The notes: a model not told the origin generated them from the sequence alone. A stretch of 64,000 nucleotides of DNA from Rhodococcus rhodnii (GCA_000720375.1 JOAA01000018.1:186001-250000), one strand, 5' to 3'. Counted from the stretch's first letter, positions 38,562-47,460 are shown. Translations and numbers: made by a program.

Positions 38562-39293
38562 TCAGCCGATCAGCTGGGCGTGCGACCAGTCCTTGCCACG
38601 GACCGTGGGCACGTAGTCACCGAACCGATCGAGCTGGTACTCGACCAGCTCGTCGGTCGACCTGGTGACCGCAACGAACCGCTCCCGGTCGAGCCCGGCG
38701 GCCAGACGTGCGTCCGAAAGGTTGAGCATGGGCAACGGACGTTCCCGCATCCCGGCCCATTCGGACACCGTGCCGTCGTGCTTGACCTCGAGGAACACCA
38801 TGTCATCAAGCCCGATGAGCATCTTCGTGTCGGTCCAGCCCATGCCGATCAGCCATGACCGCAGCTCACCGGTGGGCTCGAACTCCCACATCACCAAGTC
38901 GCCGTCGAGGTTCAACTCCAGGAACCGGTAGGGACTGATCGCGGTGATCCGGCTGGCCTGCCAACCGGTACCGATCAGGCGCCCGGTGTAGGAATCTCCA
39001 GCGCTTGTCCACTCGGTAAGCCTGCCGTCGTCGCTGATCGCCAGGAACGTGTCGGCGTCCAGGCTGGTGATCGCCCGCACGCCCGCCAGGTTCACCCTCG
39101 TTCGCCGAGATGTGAACGTCTCACCCGACCGCTGCCAGTGCACGAGCGTGCCGAACCGTTCGATCTCGACGAACGAGTCGCCGTCGGTCACCATCGGGCT
39201 GACCGGCTGCGACGCCGCGCCAGGCACGGCCGTCCCAGCGAGCAGTGCGGCGGCCAGACCGGCCACCGCGACCATCGTTCTCATCCAACGCAT
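38562..39293 (-). CDS. Secreted five-repeat propeller protein (paralogue 4, most divergent)
   Basis: A 243-residue protein with signal peptide (MVAVAGLAAALLAGTAVPGAA) and five repeats (for example FLELNLDGDLVMWEFEPTG and LIGTGWQASRITAI). The Trp and Gly positions at blade ends are less regular than in paralogues 1-3, and it ends HAQLIG. ATG 39293 follows GGGAGGCAAGTG. It is nearest to the divergent winged-helix regulator gene. Confidence 0.75.
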   Translation of the reverse strand: MRWMRTMVAVAGLAAALLAGTAVPGAASQPVSPMVTDGDSFVEIERFGTLVHWQRSGETFTSRRTRVNLAGVRAITSLDADTFLAISDDGRLTEWTSAGDSYTGRLIGTGWQASRITAISPYRFLELNLDGDLVMWEFEPTGELRSWLIGMGWTDTKMLIGLDDMVFLEVKHDGTVSEWAGMRERPLPMLNLSDARLAAGLDRERFVAVTRSTDELVEYQLDRFGDYVPTVRGKDWSHAQLIG

Positions 39294-39360
39294 CACTTGC
39301 CTCCCCGCAAATTGCTGCTCCAGCGGGAAAACAGTGACGGCGCGCCGAGATGGCTCACCA

Positions 39361-39383
39361 CACTCTTGCAAGCAGACGGAAAC
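39361..39383 (-). promoter_or_regulatory. Shared upstream element of the lectin paralogues, copy 4
   Basis: Minus-strand GTTTCCGTCTGCTTGCAAG followed by AGTG, about 68 bases upstream of paralogue 4. It keeps the GTTTCCG, GCAA and GTG blocks of copies 1 and 2 at the same spacing. Confidence 0.5.
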
Positions 39384-39504
39384 ATTCAGGACACGTTCGG
39401 CGATGGACCGAGCGGGAGGGGCGAGTCTGTCGTCTCCTGGCAACCTGAGGGCCGGGCGACACGTCTTGAAGAGAAGGGGTGGCTTCGCACTGGGGGTGTC
39501 TAAG

Positions 39505-40506
39505 GTGCTGAGGATTCATTTCACTACTGCTGACCTGATCCAGACGAGAGTGGCCGCGGCCGCGGATCCGTTCTGGGAGATGGTCCTCAGCCGTCGTCGG
39601 CTGTTCGAACAGGACACTGCGCTGGTCCTGCGGCCCTGGGTGGAACAGATGCGGCCGCAGTCCGGCTCGTCCCAGCTTCGGCCGGGACTGGTGGCATTGG
39701 CCGCGTTGAGTCCACGTGGCCCGTACTTTCCGGACTTCATGACGCCGGCGCAAGCCGCGGCCGGCTTCGACGCGGGTATGGACGCGGTGCTCAGCACACC
39801 ACGACTTCGGCTGAGCGCGGAGATCGCGAAACTGGCGACAACTTCGGAATTACCGACGTGGGTGCGCCGGATGTCCGACGGCGAACCCGAAGTTCTGACC
39901 GCATTGGACAAGTCGCTGCGGGCCTACTACGAAGGCGCGATCAAGCCACTGGACGCCCAGATCCAGTCCAGAGTGGACGCGGACAGGCAGCGCCGGGGGC
40001 GTGACCTCCTCGACGGCGGGATCGACCAACTGCTGGCCGGTTTCGCGCCGACGATGCGATGGCGGGCGCCGGTACTCGAAGTGGACTATCCCGTTCAGCG
40101 AGACCTCTACCTCGGCGGCCGCGGACTGCGCCTGGTGCCGTCGTTCTTCTGCCGCGGTACGCCGGTGGCATTGGCGGATCCCGAACTCCCGCCGACCCTG
40201 GTCTACCCGATCGACCACGACTCACACTGGGAGATCGCAGGCACCAAGTCACTGGCAGACCTGCTCGGCAACACCCGCGCAACCGTCCTGCACGCCATCG
40301 ACGGCGGCGCGACCACAACCGAGCTGGCCCGTCGGGTGGCAACTTCACTCGCGTCTGTAAGCCGCCACACGGCTGTACTTCGCGAAGCCGGCCTCATCGA
40401 GACCCAGCGCCGCGGCGCCGCGGTCCTGCACACGCTGACTCCACTCGGCGAGTCACTGCTGTCGAACGAACGACGCCCAATCGCCCCTTCACTCCTCACT
40501 GCCTGA
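39505..40506 (+). CDS. Winged-helix (ArsR-like) regulator with an N-terminal sensor region
   Basis: A 333-residue protein beginning VLRIHFTTADLIQTRVA, a start typical of an actinobacterial family in which a roughly 250-residue helical region precedes a C-terminal winged helix. The winged helix lies at about 265-325 (TTTELARRVATSLASVSRHT and LREAGLIETQRRGAAVLHTL). GTG 39505 is used; GTG 39496 is possible. It is divergent from the four lectin genes, so control of that cluster through the shared element is a reasonable but untested idea. Confidence 0.8.
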   Translation: MLRIHFTTADLIQTRVAAAADPFWEMVLSRRRLFEQDTALVLRPWVEQMRPQSGSSQLRPGLVALAALSPRGPYFPDFMTPAQAAAGFDAGMDAVLSTPRLRLSAEIAKLATTSELPTWVRRMSDGEPEVLTALDKSLRAYYEGAIKPLDAQIQSRVDADRQRRGRDLLDGGIDQLLAGFAPTMRWRAPVLEVDYPVQRDLYLGGRGLRLVPSFFCRGTPVALADPELPPTLVYPIDHDSHWEIAGTKSLADLLGNTRATVLHAIDGGATTTELARRVATSLASVSRHTAVLREAGLIETQRRGAAVLHTLTPLGESLLSNERRPIAPSLLTA

Positions 40507-40551
40507 CCCTCAACCTAAGACGCCAAGCACGGCGCACTTGCCGGGCGGGAG

Positions 40552-40642
40552 TGCGGGCCTTCGGGTTTTGGGGCGGTCGCCCCGAATGACGGCAGGGTGC
40601 GGGCGAAGCCCGCCTTCGGGGGGTTCGGGGGGTCGTCCCCCC
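40552..40642. repeat. Two REP-like hairpin modules in direct repeat
   Basis: Two units of about 50 bases, each with CCTTCGGG followed by a GC palindrome: GGGGCGGTCGCCCC (40570-40583) and GGGGGGTCGTCCCCCC (40627-40642), then AATGACGGC or AATAATGGC. They lie between the regulator gene and tRNA-Ser. Confidence 0.65.
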
Positions 40643-40652
40643 CAAATAATGG

Positions 40653-40694
40653 CGAGGGACCTGGTCCGCGCTTTCCGCAGACACAGGTCCCTCG
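40653..40694 (-). terminator. Hairpin downstream of tRNA-Ser(CGA)
   Basis: CGAGGGACCTG (40653-40663) and CAGGTCCCTCG (40684-40694) pair perfectly over 11 bases, 4 bases after the CCA end of the tRNA on its strand. There is no clean T-run. Confidence 0.65.
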
Positions 40695-40697
40695 ACG

Positions 40698-40787
40698 TGG
40701 CGGTAGCGGTGGGATTTGAACCCACGGAGGGCGTGAACCCTCACACGCTTTCGAGGCGTGCTCCTTCGGCCGCTCGGACACGCTACC
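40698..40787 (-). tRNA. tRNA-Ser, anticodon CGA
   Basis: A 90-base class II tRNA: acceptor GGTAGCG/CGCTACC, D-arm TCCGAGCGGCCGAAGGA, anticodon loop CTCGAAA in stem CACGC/GCGTG, long variable arm, T-loop TTCAAAT, discriminator G and encoded CCA. It reads UCG, the main serine codon in high-GC genomes. Confidence 0.97.
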
Positions 40788-40819
40788 GCCGAAGAGCTTA
40801 CCGGACGGTCTGGCGGCCC

Positions 40820-41446
40820 CTACCGCCACGCCCGCATTTCGGCGGCGAGACGCACCCGGGCCCTGGCCAGGCGGGCCCGCGCGGCCTGCTCCGTGCCGCC
40901 GGAGAGGCGGGCGATTTCCATGTGGGGCAAGCCATGGACTTCGGCGAGCAGCCAGGTTCGTTGTTGGGGTGGCGGGAGTTGAGCCAGTGCTGTGCTGAGG
41001 GCGCGGAACGCGGCGACGGATTCGGCCATGCGGGGTGGGTCACATGCTGGGTTGTTCGCCGCTACGTCGGGGACCGTGTCGATGCGGTCGTGGGCGCGGC
41101 GTACGCGTAATACGTGCAGGCATTGGCGGTGCGTCACCCGGAACAGCCAGGTGCGCACCGCCGCAGGTTCTGTGAGTTCCGCCAGGCGTCGCCAGGCGAT
41201 CACGGACACTTCCTGGGCTACGTCTTCGGCGTCCGCGCGGTCGCCGAGGATGCGCATGGCCATCAGGAAGATCCGGTCGGAGTAACGGCTCAGCAGTCGT
41301 GCGAAGGCGGTTTGGTCGCCGTCGAGCGCACCGCCGACCAGCGTCGCGTCATCTTCCACACTGGACGGCTCGTGGCTCGGCAATCGCTTGTCCTCCAACG
41401 GAATGTCGTTCGCCGTCATGGTGACAGCCGACGGACGCTGAGTCAC
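40820..41446 (-). CDS. ECF-type RNA polymerase sigma factor
   Basis: A 208-residue sigma-70 family protein with region 2 (AFARLLSRYSDRIFLMAMRI, then DAEDVAQEVSVIAWRRL; about 48-90) and region 4 (LPPPQQRTWLLAEVHGLPHM, then EIARLSGGTEQAARARLARA; about 150-200), no region 1 or 3. The GTG start at 41446 overlaps the stop of the csbD-like gene (GTGA), which decides this start over ATG 41419. No anti-sigma gene follows; a tRNA gene lies immediately downstream. Target promoters are unknown; a stress role is inferred from the csbD partner. Confidence 0.88.
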   Translation of the reverse strand: MTQRPSAVTMTANDIPLEDKRLPSHEPSSVEDDATLVGGALDGDQTAFARLLSRYSDRIFLMAMRILGDRADAEDVAQEVSVIAWRRLAELTEPAAVRTWLFRVTHRQCLHVLRVRRAHDRIDTVPDVAANNPACDPPRMAESVAAFRALSTALAQLPPPQQRTWLLAEVHGLPHMEIARLSGGTEQAARARLARARVRLAAEMRAWR

Positions 41447-41655
41447 CTATCGTCGCGCAGCGAGTCCTTGGCGTCCTTGACCGCGCCCGCGGTCTTGTCC
41501 CGCACGTCGTGGCCGGCTTCCTTGACCTCGCCCTTGAGCTGGTCGCGCTTGCCTGCCGCTTCCAGTTCCTCGTTGTCGGTCAGCTGACCGAGCTTTTCCT
41601 TGCCCTTGCCGATCAGCTGTTCGGCCTTGTCCTTCACTTTGTCGAAGCCACTCAT
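41443..41655 (-). CDS. CsbD-family stress protein
   Basis: A 70-residue, Lys/Glu-rich helical protein (MSGFDKVKDKAEQLIGKGKE through AVKDAKDSLRDDR) with the CsbD pattern of a short repeat of Asp/Lys helices. In Bacillus, CsbD is induced by sigma-B; biochemical function is unknown. Its stop overlaps the start of the ECF sigma gene, so the two are cotranslated. ATG 41655 is supported by the family start MSGFDKVKD; the ribosome site is weak. Confidence 0.88.
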   Translation of the reverse strand: MSGFDKVKDKAEQLIGKGKEKLGQLTDNEELEAAGKRDQLKGEVKEAGHDVRDKTAGAVKDAKDSLRDDR

Positions 41656-41705
41656 GGCTATGGAATTCCCGTTCCAGACAGTGGCACACCGTGATGTGAC
41701 CTGGG

Positions 41706-42161
41706 TCACAGTCGATGGGATCGGAAGAATTCCGCCAGCATCGCGGCGGCTTCCTCCTCGAGCACGCCGCCCACGACTTCGGGCCGGTGATTCAGCCTTC
41801 GGTCCCTGACCACGTCCCACAACGACCCCACGGCCCCCGTCCGGGGTTCCCACGCCCCGAACACCACTCGCTCGATCCGGGCGAGCACCAGCGCGCCCGC
41901 GCACATCGTGCACGGTTCGACCGTGACGACCAGTGTGCAGCCGGTCAGCCGCCAGCTGTCCCCCAGCTCACGGGCTGCCGCGCGCAAGGCAAGGATCTCG
42001 GCGTGCGCGGTCGGATCGCCCAAGGCCTCACGCGCGTTGCACGCCCTCGCCAGTTCCACACCGGACGGATCCAGCACGATCGCGCCGATCGGCACGTCAC
42101 CGGTTTTCACCGCGTCCGCGGCCACCGCCATGGCGGACCGCATCAGCTCCTCATCGGTCAC
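41706..42161 (-). CDS. tadA: tRNA adenosine(34) deaminase
   Basis: A 151-residue zinc deaminase that converts A34 to inosine in tRNA-Arg(ACG), a substrate tRNA encoded in this window at 56.4 kb. Zinc and proton-shuttle motifs are HAE (53-55) and PCTMC (Cys84, Cys87). The GTG at 42161 overlaps the stop of the upstream partner by four bases. The tadA-partner-tyrA grouping also occurs in mycobacteria. Confidence 0.95.
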   Translation of the reverse strand: MTDEELMRSAMAVAADAVKTGDVPIGAIVLDPSGVELARACNAREALGDPTAHAEILALRAAARELGDSWRLTGCTLVVTVEPCTMCAGALVLARIERVVFGAWEPRTGAVGSLWDVVRDRRLNHRPEVVGGVLEEEAAAMLAEFFRSHRL

Positions 42162-42652
42162 TGCTGGATACGGTCGAGCAGCGCGTTGAACTCATTGGCG
42201 AACCCACACCGCTGGGCGATCATCTGCAGCTGCTGGTCCGGGTAGAGATCCACCTCGCCGGTGATCACCTGCAGCTCGGGCGCGGGCAGGCCGAGGTCGG
42301 CGAGGATGTCCAGCGAGCCTTCCGGCCACAGCTCGTCGTCCTCCTCGTCCGGCGGATCCACCCGCAGCAGGTCCAGCGCGTCCGCCGCGACGTCATAGTC
42401 GAGCGCCGCCGCGGCGTCCGACAGCAACAGCGACATCCCGCCTGGGCTTGGCCTGATCAGCAGGAAGAACTCGTCGTCGACGGCCAGCATGCCGAAGACC
42501 GCTCCGGTCGACCGGATCTTGCGCAGCTCGGTGATCGCCGAGTCGAGCTCGCGCAGGGCGCCCGCGCCCATGGAGTCGCACCGCCACTTGCCGTCCTCCC
42601 GGACGACCGCTACCGCGAAGCCGGCGACTGGCTCCTGGAGAGACATGTGCAC
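42158..42652 (-). CDS. tRNA adenosine deaminase-associated protein
   Basis: A protein of about 164 residues belonging to the actinobacterial family found beside tadA (TIGR03941 as I recall it). Features are GFAVAVVREDGKWRCD near the start, LRKIRSTGAVFGMLAVDDEF, the acidic DPPDEEDDELWPEG and a C-terminal helix. GTG 42652 is favoured because GAGGGG lies 8 bases upstream; ATG 42646 is two codons further in. It may assist TadA, but no mechanism is established. Confidence 0.85.
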   Translation of the reverse strand: MHMSLQEPVAGFAVAVVREDGKWRCDSMGAGALRELDSAITELRKIRSTGAVFGMLAVDDEFFLLIRPSPGGMSLLLSDAAAALDYDVAADALDLLRVDPPDEEDDELWPEGSLDILADLGLPAPELQVITGEVDLYPDQQLQMIAQRCGFANEFNALLDRIQQ

Positions 42653-42726
42653 ACCGTATTCCCCTCGGGTGTTCACCCGGAAGAACCAGCCCCCATCGGC
42701 GCGCCCGCAGTGTCACTATCGAAGAC

Positions 42727-43974
42727 ATGAACGCCTCACGCTCGACCCATTCACCATCCGTTCCTCCAATGGCAACCGATCCGAGGTTCACAGGCTTGGT
42801 CGAGGCGGCCCGTGCACTGCAACCGCGCACGGTGGCGTTGCGCAGAAAGATCCACAAAAATCCTGAGCGAGGCCTCAATCTGCCGCTCACGCAGGCCGCC
42901 GTGGTGCATGCGCTGGACGGGCTCGGCCTGCACGTGATGACCGGCGAGAAGATCAGCTCGGTCATCGCGGTGCTCAACGGCGCCCGGTCTGGCCCGACCG
43001 TGCTGCTGCGCGGCGATATGGACGCGCTTCCACTCCAAGAGGACAGCGGTCTGTCGTACACCTCCGAAATAGACGGTGCGATGCACGCCTGCGGGCACGA
43101 CACGCACACCGCCATGCTCGTGTCCGCGGCACGGCTGCTGACCAGCCGGAAAGAGGCTCTGGCCGGCCGGGTGGTGTTCATGTTCCAGCCCGGTGAGGAG
43201 GGCTACCACGGCGCCAAGTACATGATCAACGAGGGCATCCTCGACGCGGGCGGACGGCCGATCGAGCGCGCGTTCGCCCTGCATATCACGGCCACGGACA
43301 CCTCAGGGGTGGTCCGCAGCAAGGCAGGCCCGATGCTGGCGGCCGCGGACAACTTCGTCGTCAGGATCACCGGCCGTGGCGGGCACGGCGCGATCCCGCA
43401 CGACGCGCTCGACCCGGTGCCCGCCGCGGCGGCCATCGTCGGCGCCCTGCAGACCATGGTGACCAGGCACATCAGCGTGTTCGAGCCGGTCGTGGTGACC
43501 GTCGGACGGATCACCGCGGGCACCACGTCCAACATCATCCCGGAGACGGCCGAGCTCGAGGGCACGTTCCGGTCGTTGTCCGAGGCCAGCCGGGCCAAGG
43601 TGCGCGAGGAGCTGCCCAAGCTCTGCCATCACGTGGCCGCGACGTACGGCTGCACCGCCGAGGTCGACCTGCACCCGGGCTACCCGGTGACGGTCAACGA
43701 CGACGTGATCGGACCGCACGTGGTCGACCTGGCCAGTGCCGTCCTCGGGCAGCGGTACGCCGCACCGATGCCCACCCCGCTGATGGGTGCCGAGGACTTC
43801 TCATACGTCCTGCAGAAGGTGCCGGGCGCATTCGCGTTCCTCGGCGCGTGCCCGCCGGGCGTCGAACCGGCCGATGCCGACCCGAACCACTCCAACCGGG
43901 TGCATTTCGACGAATCGGCACTGGCCAACGGCGTAGCGATGTATGCCGCGTTCGCCCTGGACACGCTGCGGTAG
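42727..43974 (+). CDS. M20 family amidohydrolase (hippurate/N-acyl amino acid hydrolase type)
   Basis: A 415-residue metallohydrolase. Metal ligands appear in HACGHDTH (120-127) and GEEG (156-159), and the dimerisation domain insert runs about 205-320 (GRGGHGAIPHDALDPV). The GHDTHTAML and PMGAEDFSYVL-like segments (here LMGAEDFSYVLQKVPG) mark the M20D branch that removes acyl groups from amino acids. The start could be ATG 42727 or ATG 42772. Substrate unknown. Confidence 0.92.
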   Translation: MNASRSTHSPSVPPMATDPRFTGLVEAARALQPRTVALRRKIHKNPERGLNLPLTQAAVVHALDGLGLHVMTGEKISSVIAVLNGARSGPTVLLRGDMDALPLQEDSGLSYTSEIDGAMHACGHDTHTAMLVSAARLLTSRKEALAGRVVFMFQPGEEGYHGAKYMINEGILDAGGRPIERAFALHITATDTSGVVRSKAGPMLAAADNFVVRITGRGGHGAIPHDALDPVPAAAAIVGALQTMVTRHISVFEPVVVTVGRITAGTTSNIIPETAELEGTFRSLSEASRAKVREELPKLCHHVAATYGCTAEVDLHPGYPVTVNDDVIGPHVVDLASAVLGQRYAAPMPTPLMGAEDFSYVLQKVPGAFAFLGACPPGVEPADADPNHSNRVHFDESALANGVAMYAAFALDTLR

Positions 43975-44044
43975 GACAAAGGACTGGACAGAACGTGTTC
44001 GCGGGGCCACTATCCGCAACCTGTACTTGTTTCGTTAGGGCAGG

Positions 44045-45016
44045 ATGTGCGGCGTGCGGCCAGTGTGCGTGATCGGACTTGGGCTCATCGGCGGTTCGCT
44101 GCTGCGCGCGGCGAGCGAATCGGGCAGGCAGGCGTGGGGCTTCACCACGTCCACAGTGGATGCCGATGCCGCCACAGTGGACGGCTTCCAGGTCGAGTCC
44201 AGAGTGGATGGCGCACTTCGGCTCGCCAGGGAACGTGATGCGATCGTCGTGATCGCGGTCCCGTTGCCCGCGGTGGACCAGACCTTAGCGGCGATCACCG
44301 CGTACGCACCCGAGTGCGTGCTGACTGACGTGGTGAGCGTGAAGGCGCCGGTTGAGATGTCGGTCAAGCAAGGTGCACCGCGCGCTCGGTACGTCGGCGG
44401 GCACCCGATGGCGGGCACGGCTTCGTCCGGCTGGGCCGCCGGGTCGGCCGGATTGTTCAAGGACGCGTCGTGGGTACTGACCGTCGAGGACGAGACCGAC
44501 CTCGACGCGTGGCGCGATGTGGCGCACTTGGTCCTGGGCTGCGGCGCGCAGATCGTGCCCGCGACCGCGGCAGGACATGACGATGCCGTCGCCCGGATCT
44601 CGCATCTGCCGCACTTGTTGGCCGCGGTGCTCGCCGCGGTTGGTGCCGATGGCGGAAACCTTTCGCTGGCATTGGCCGCAGGCTCCTACTCCGATGGCAC
44701 ACGCGTGGCGGGCACGCGTCCGGAACTGGTCCGTGCGATGTGTGAAGGCAACCGCGGACCGTTGCTCGACGCCGTCGACGACGCGCTCGGCAGGCTCGGC
44801 GCGGCCCGCGGCGCGTTGGCGTCAACGGGATCCCTTGGCGCGACTGTGGAAGCGGGCCACCGCGGGTGGCAGGCGCTGCAGAACTACCGCACCGCGGAAC
44901 GTCCGCACAGCAGGATCGACCTGAGCGCGCCCGACACCCGTGAAACCCTCCTGGCCCTGGGCGAGCGCGGTGGCCGGATCGTCGGACTCGACGGAGACTT
45001 CGCGCTCACCGGCTGA
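44045..45016 (+). CDS. tyrA: Prephenate dehydrogenase
   Basis: A 323-residue NAD(P)-dependent enzyme of tyrosine synthesis. The Rossmann motif is GLGLIG (11-16), the substrate region is GGHPMAGTASSGW (HPMAG 120-124), and the helical C-terminal domain includes ARISHLPHLLAAVLA and AGSYSDGTRVAGTRPELVRAM. No ACT domain follows, so feedback control by tyrosine would be through the catalytic region. It lies near tadA as in mycobacteria. Confidence 0.95.
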   Translation: MCGVRPVCVIGLGLIGGSLLRAASESGRQAWGFTTSTVDADAATVDGFQVESRVDGALRLARERDAIVVIAVPLPAVDQTLAAITAYAPECVLTDVVSVKAPVEMSVKQGAPRARYVGGHPMAGTASSGWAAGSAGLFKDASWVLTVEDETDLDAWRDVAHLVLGCGAQIVPATAAGHDDAVARISHLPHLLAAVLAAVGADGGNLSLALAAGSYSDGTRVAGTRPELVRAMCEGNRGPLLDAVDDALGRLGAARGALASTGSLGATVEAGHRGWQALQNYRTAERPHSRIDLSAPDTRETLLALGERGGRIVGLDGDFALTG

Positions 45017-45079
45017 GCTTCGATATCGACAACGCAACGAAAGTGTGAACCAGGGCACATTCCCGCCTAGCTTGTCTGG

Positions 45080-46870
45080 GTGGAGCGTCGTGTGTTGCGT
45101 CGGGCCGGGTACGTGGCCGGCGGTCTCGTGCTCGTCGCCGGAGCCGTGGTCGCGCTGCGTAATGTCGACGCTCCGAGCGAACAGAACCCACCGCCGCCCG
45201 CGCCGATCCAGACCACCGTCAAGGAGTTCGTCAACGAAGCGGCGGTGGCGCCGAAACCTGGTGCCCGGCCGGAAAGACCGGCGAATCTGACGCTCATCCC
45301 AGGCCCGCACCGATTACAGGTGACGTGGGCAGCCAAGACTCCCGGCTATGAAGTGCAGTTACGTGGTGACGGTGATGTGCTGCGTACCCGACTGGTCGCG
45401 GGTAACGCGATGCAGTTCGACGGCCTCGAGAACACCGTCGAGTACCAGGTCGACGTGCGCGCTGTGGATTCCTTCGGACAACGCTCGGAACCGTCGACCG
45501 CGCGAAAACGACCGTCTGCCAACCGTCCTGACGAAAGCCGATACGCGCTGGTCGATCATTTCGACGGCCCAGTGGCGCCAGATCCGGCGCGCTGGCGACT
45601 GGCGAACAACGCGGCATGCGCGCGAATGACCCGTGGCCTCGGCGATGACAGTCGTCGGCTGGTGATCAGTGCTGCGTGTGGCAACGAATCCGTGGCTCTG
45701 CGGTCACGAACTCCGTTGCAGCTCAAGGACATCGGCGGCGAACTCGGCCGGATGATGATCGAGACCGACTGCCCGGCCAAGGACGGCAGCCTGGTGCTCG
45801 ACCTTGTTCCCGGGCCCGCCGACCTGATCGACACCAGCCCGCCGCCGGGAACGTTGCGCGTGAAGATCACGGCCGACTCGGTCACGTTGCCCGGCGCCGA
45901 CGCGGTCGCGATCCCGCCGAAGACCGGCTTGAGCGTGCGCTGGGAACTCGTGTTGCGGACCGACGGCCTGTCATTGTGGCGCGACGGAACGAAAGTCGCC
46001 GCGAGCGGATTCGTGCCCACGTGGACGACGGCGACGCCGCTGTTCGGTTTCACCGGCCCGCCCAACGGTTTGACCTACATCGGCATTGACGCGATCGGAC
46101 TCTCCAGTGCGGACACACCGCCTTTCGTTGCCCCGCCGAGGATCACGTCGACCAACATCAGCCGGGCGGCGAACACCGAGCTGATGGCCGGCGTGCTGGG
46201 CGGGCAGCTGCGGATGACTGTCCGGACGACGATCCGGGAACAGATGATGCCGTTCACGGTCGAGATCGCCGGCCGGGCCTTTCCGGCACGGCCCGCGGTC
46301 GAGGGACACGTTTTCGCGCCCTCGTACCGGTTTCCGATCGTCGCGGACCTGCCCGCCGACGCGCTCGTACTGTCCGGTGACCGCCGGGAGCTGCGGATCA
46401 CCGTTCGTGGCGCGAATCCCGCGATTTCCCCTGTCGTGCAACACGCCGAGTTGGAGCTGATTCCGGATCCGGCGACCAAACCGTCGCCCAACCAGGCCGA
46501 ACCTCCGCCGGAACCGGCCGCGCGGCCCGCGTTGATGCTGGCCTCGTTCGACACACAGTTCTTGGACGCCGCCGGGCAGAAGATCGAGAACAACGAGATC
46601 ATGTCGCGCAGTCGCGTTGTGCTCGAAGTGAACGCGGACGGTGGTTCGGCGCAGGCGGGTTTGGCCGGGGTCGAGATTTTCGTCGACAACAAGCGGATCG
46701 TCGGGATTCCGACCATGGTTGATGGGCCTGCCGTCGCCGGTCAGTGGCGGGTCGCGCTCAACAGCGGGGCATTCGAACCCGGGCCGCACATCCTCGAAGT
46801 CAAGGCGGTCAGCACGGATCCGAATGTCGCCCCAGGATTCACGAACACAACGTGGTCGATCCCTCGTTAG
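45080..46870 (+). CDS. Exported protein with a fibronectin type III domain
   Basis: A 596-residue protein with an N-terminal membrane span or uncleaved signal (AGYVAGGLVLVAGAVVAL), a Pro-rich linker, one FN3-like domain (about 70-145: RPANLTLIPGPHRLQVTW and YQVDVRAVDSFGQRSEPS), a lectin/glucanase-like beta-sandwich (about 155-345), and a C-terminal Ig-like domain ending ITTWSIP-type strands. It is probably surface-attached and binds rather than cleaves polymers; I see no catalytic motif. Its stop overlaps the end of the next, convergent gene by four bases. Confidence 0.65.
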   Translation: MERRVLRRAGYVAGGLVLVAGAVVALRNVDAPSEQNPPPPAPIQTTVKEFVNEAAVAPKPGARPERPANLTLIPGPHRLQVTWAAKTPGYEVQLRGDGDVLRTRLVAGNAMQFDGLENTVEYQVDVRAVDSFGQRSEPSTARKRPSANRPDESRYALVDHFDGPVAPDPARWRLANNAACARMTRGLGDDSRRLVISAACGNESVALRSRTPLQLKDIGGELGRMMIETDCPAKDGSLVLDLVPGPADLIDTSPPPGTLRVKITADSVTLPGADAVAIPPKTGLSVRWELVLRTDGLSLWRDGTKVAASGFVPTWTTATPLFGFTGPPNGLTYIGIDAIGLSSADTPPFVAPPRITSTNISRAANTELMAGVLGGQLRMTVRTTIREQMMPFTVEIAGRAFPARPAVEGHVFAPSYRFPIVADLPADALVLSGDRRELRITVRGANPAISPVVQHAELELIPDPATKPSPNQAEPPPEPAARPALMLASFDTQFLDAAGQKIENNEIMSRSRVVLEVNADGGSAQAGLAGVEIFVDNKRIVGIPTMVDGPAVAGQWRVALNSGAFEPGPHILEVKAVSTDPNVAPGFTNTTWSIPR

Positions 46871-47460
46871 ACCCTTTGCGCCAGGCCTGGGTATTCGAGC
46901 ACGAAGCCGTTGCTGTCGACAGTCAGGTCGGCGCTGAACGTCTCGTCGGCGTAGTTCACGACCGAGCTCTCCTCACCAACCGAAACCGTCGTATACGTCT
47001 GCTGCGAGACGCGGACTGCGAGATCCGGCAAGGACACGTACACAACCGGCAGCTCGTGCCTGCTGGATTCCTTGTGCAGCCCGAGCCTGCGGATCGGCAG
47101 GGAGTTGAAGAGCACCGCGCCCGCGACGTCCACGTCCATCGCGCCACCGAAAGCCGCGCGTTCGCTGCCTTGGCCGCGGTCGACCAGCCAGAGGCCGTCC
47201 TTGGTGCGGGTGACGGAGATCTGGCACTCGTCCTCGGCCGTGGTCGCGCGGATCAGCAACCGGCCGAACGCGCCGGTCTGGTCCGTCGTGGCCTCGAGGG
47301 AGGCGCTGAACGCCGGCTCGTCGTCCGAGGCCGCGGCGATGATGCGGCCGGACGCCTTCAAGCGGTTGTCGGCGACCAGTAACCGGACCGACTCGAGCCG
47401 GGGCGACTCGACGCCCTGCCAGGTCAGGATGGTGGGTTTGCGGGTGATCGTCGTGGTCAC
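46867..47460 (-). CDS. Putative glycolipid-binding family protein
   Basis: A 197-residue cytoplasmic protein without signal peptide. TWQGVESPRLESVRLLVADN and the strand pattern that follows match the bacterial putative glycolipid-binding family (PF06475, formerly DUF1089), a single antiparallel beta-barrel fold. The GTG start overlaps the stop of the MT0933-like gene (GTGA), placing both in one transcript. Ligand and role are unproven. Confidence 0.7.
   Translation of the reverse strand: MTTTITRKPTILTWQGVESPRLESVRLLVADNRLKASGRIIAAASDDEPAFSASLEATTDQTGAFGRLLIRATTAEDECQISVTRTKDGLWLVDRGQGSERAAFGGAMDVDVAGAVLFNSLPIRRLGLHKESSRHELPVVYVSLPDLAVRVSQQTYTTVSVGEESSVVNYADETFSADLTVDSNGFVLEYPGLAQRV

Noticed and set aside
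40552..40642. Rho-independent terminator of the winged-helix regulator gene
   Set aside because: The two GC palindromes are repeated modules without T-runs and fit a REP-like element better. They may still slow transcription.
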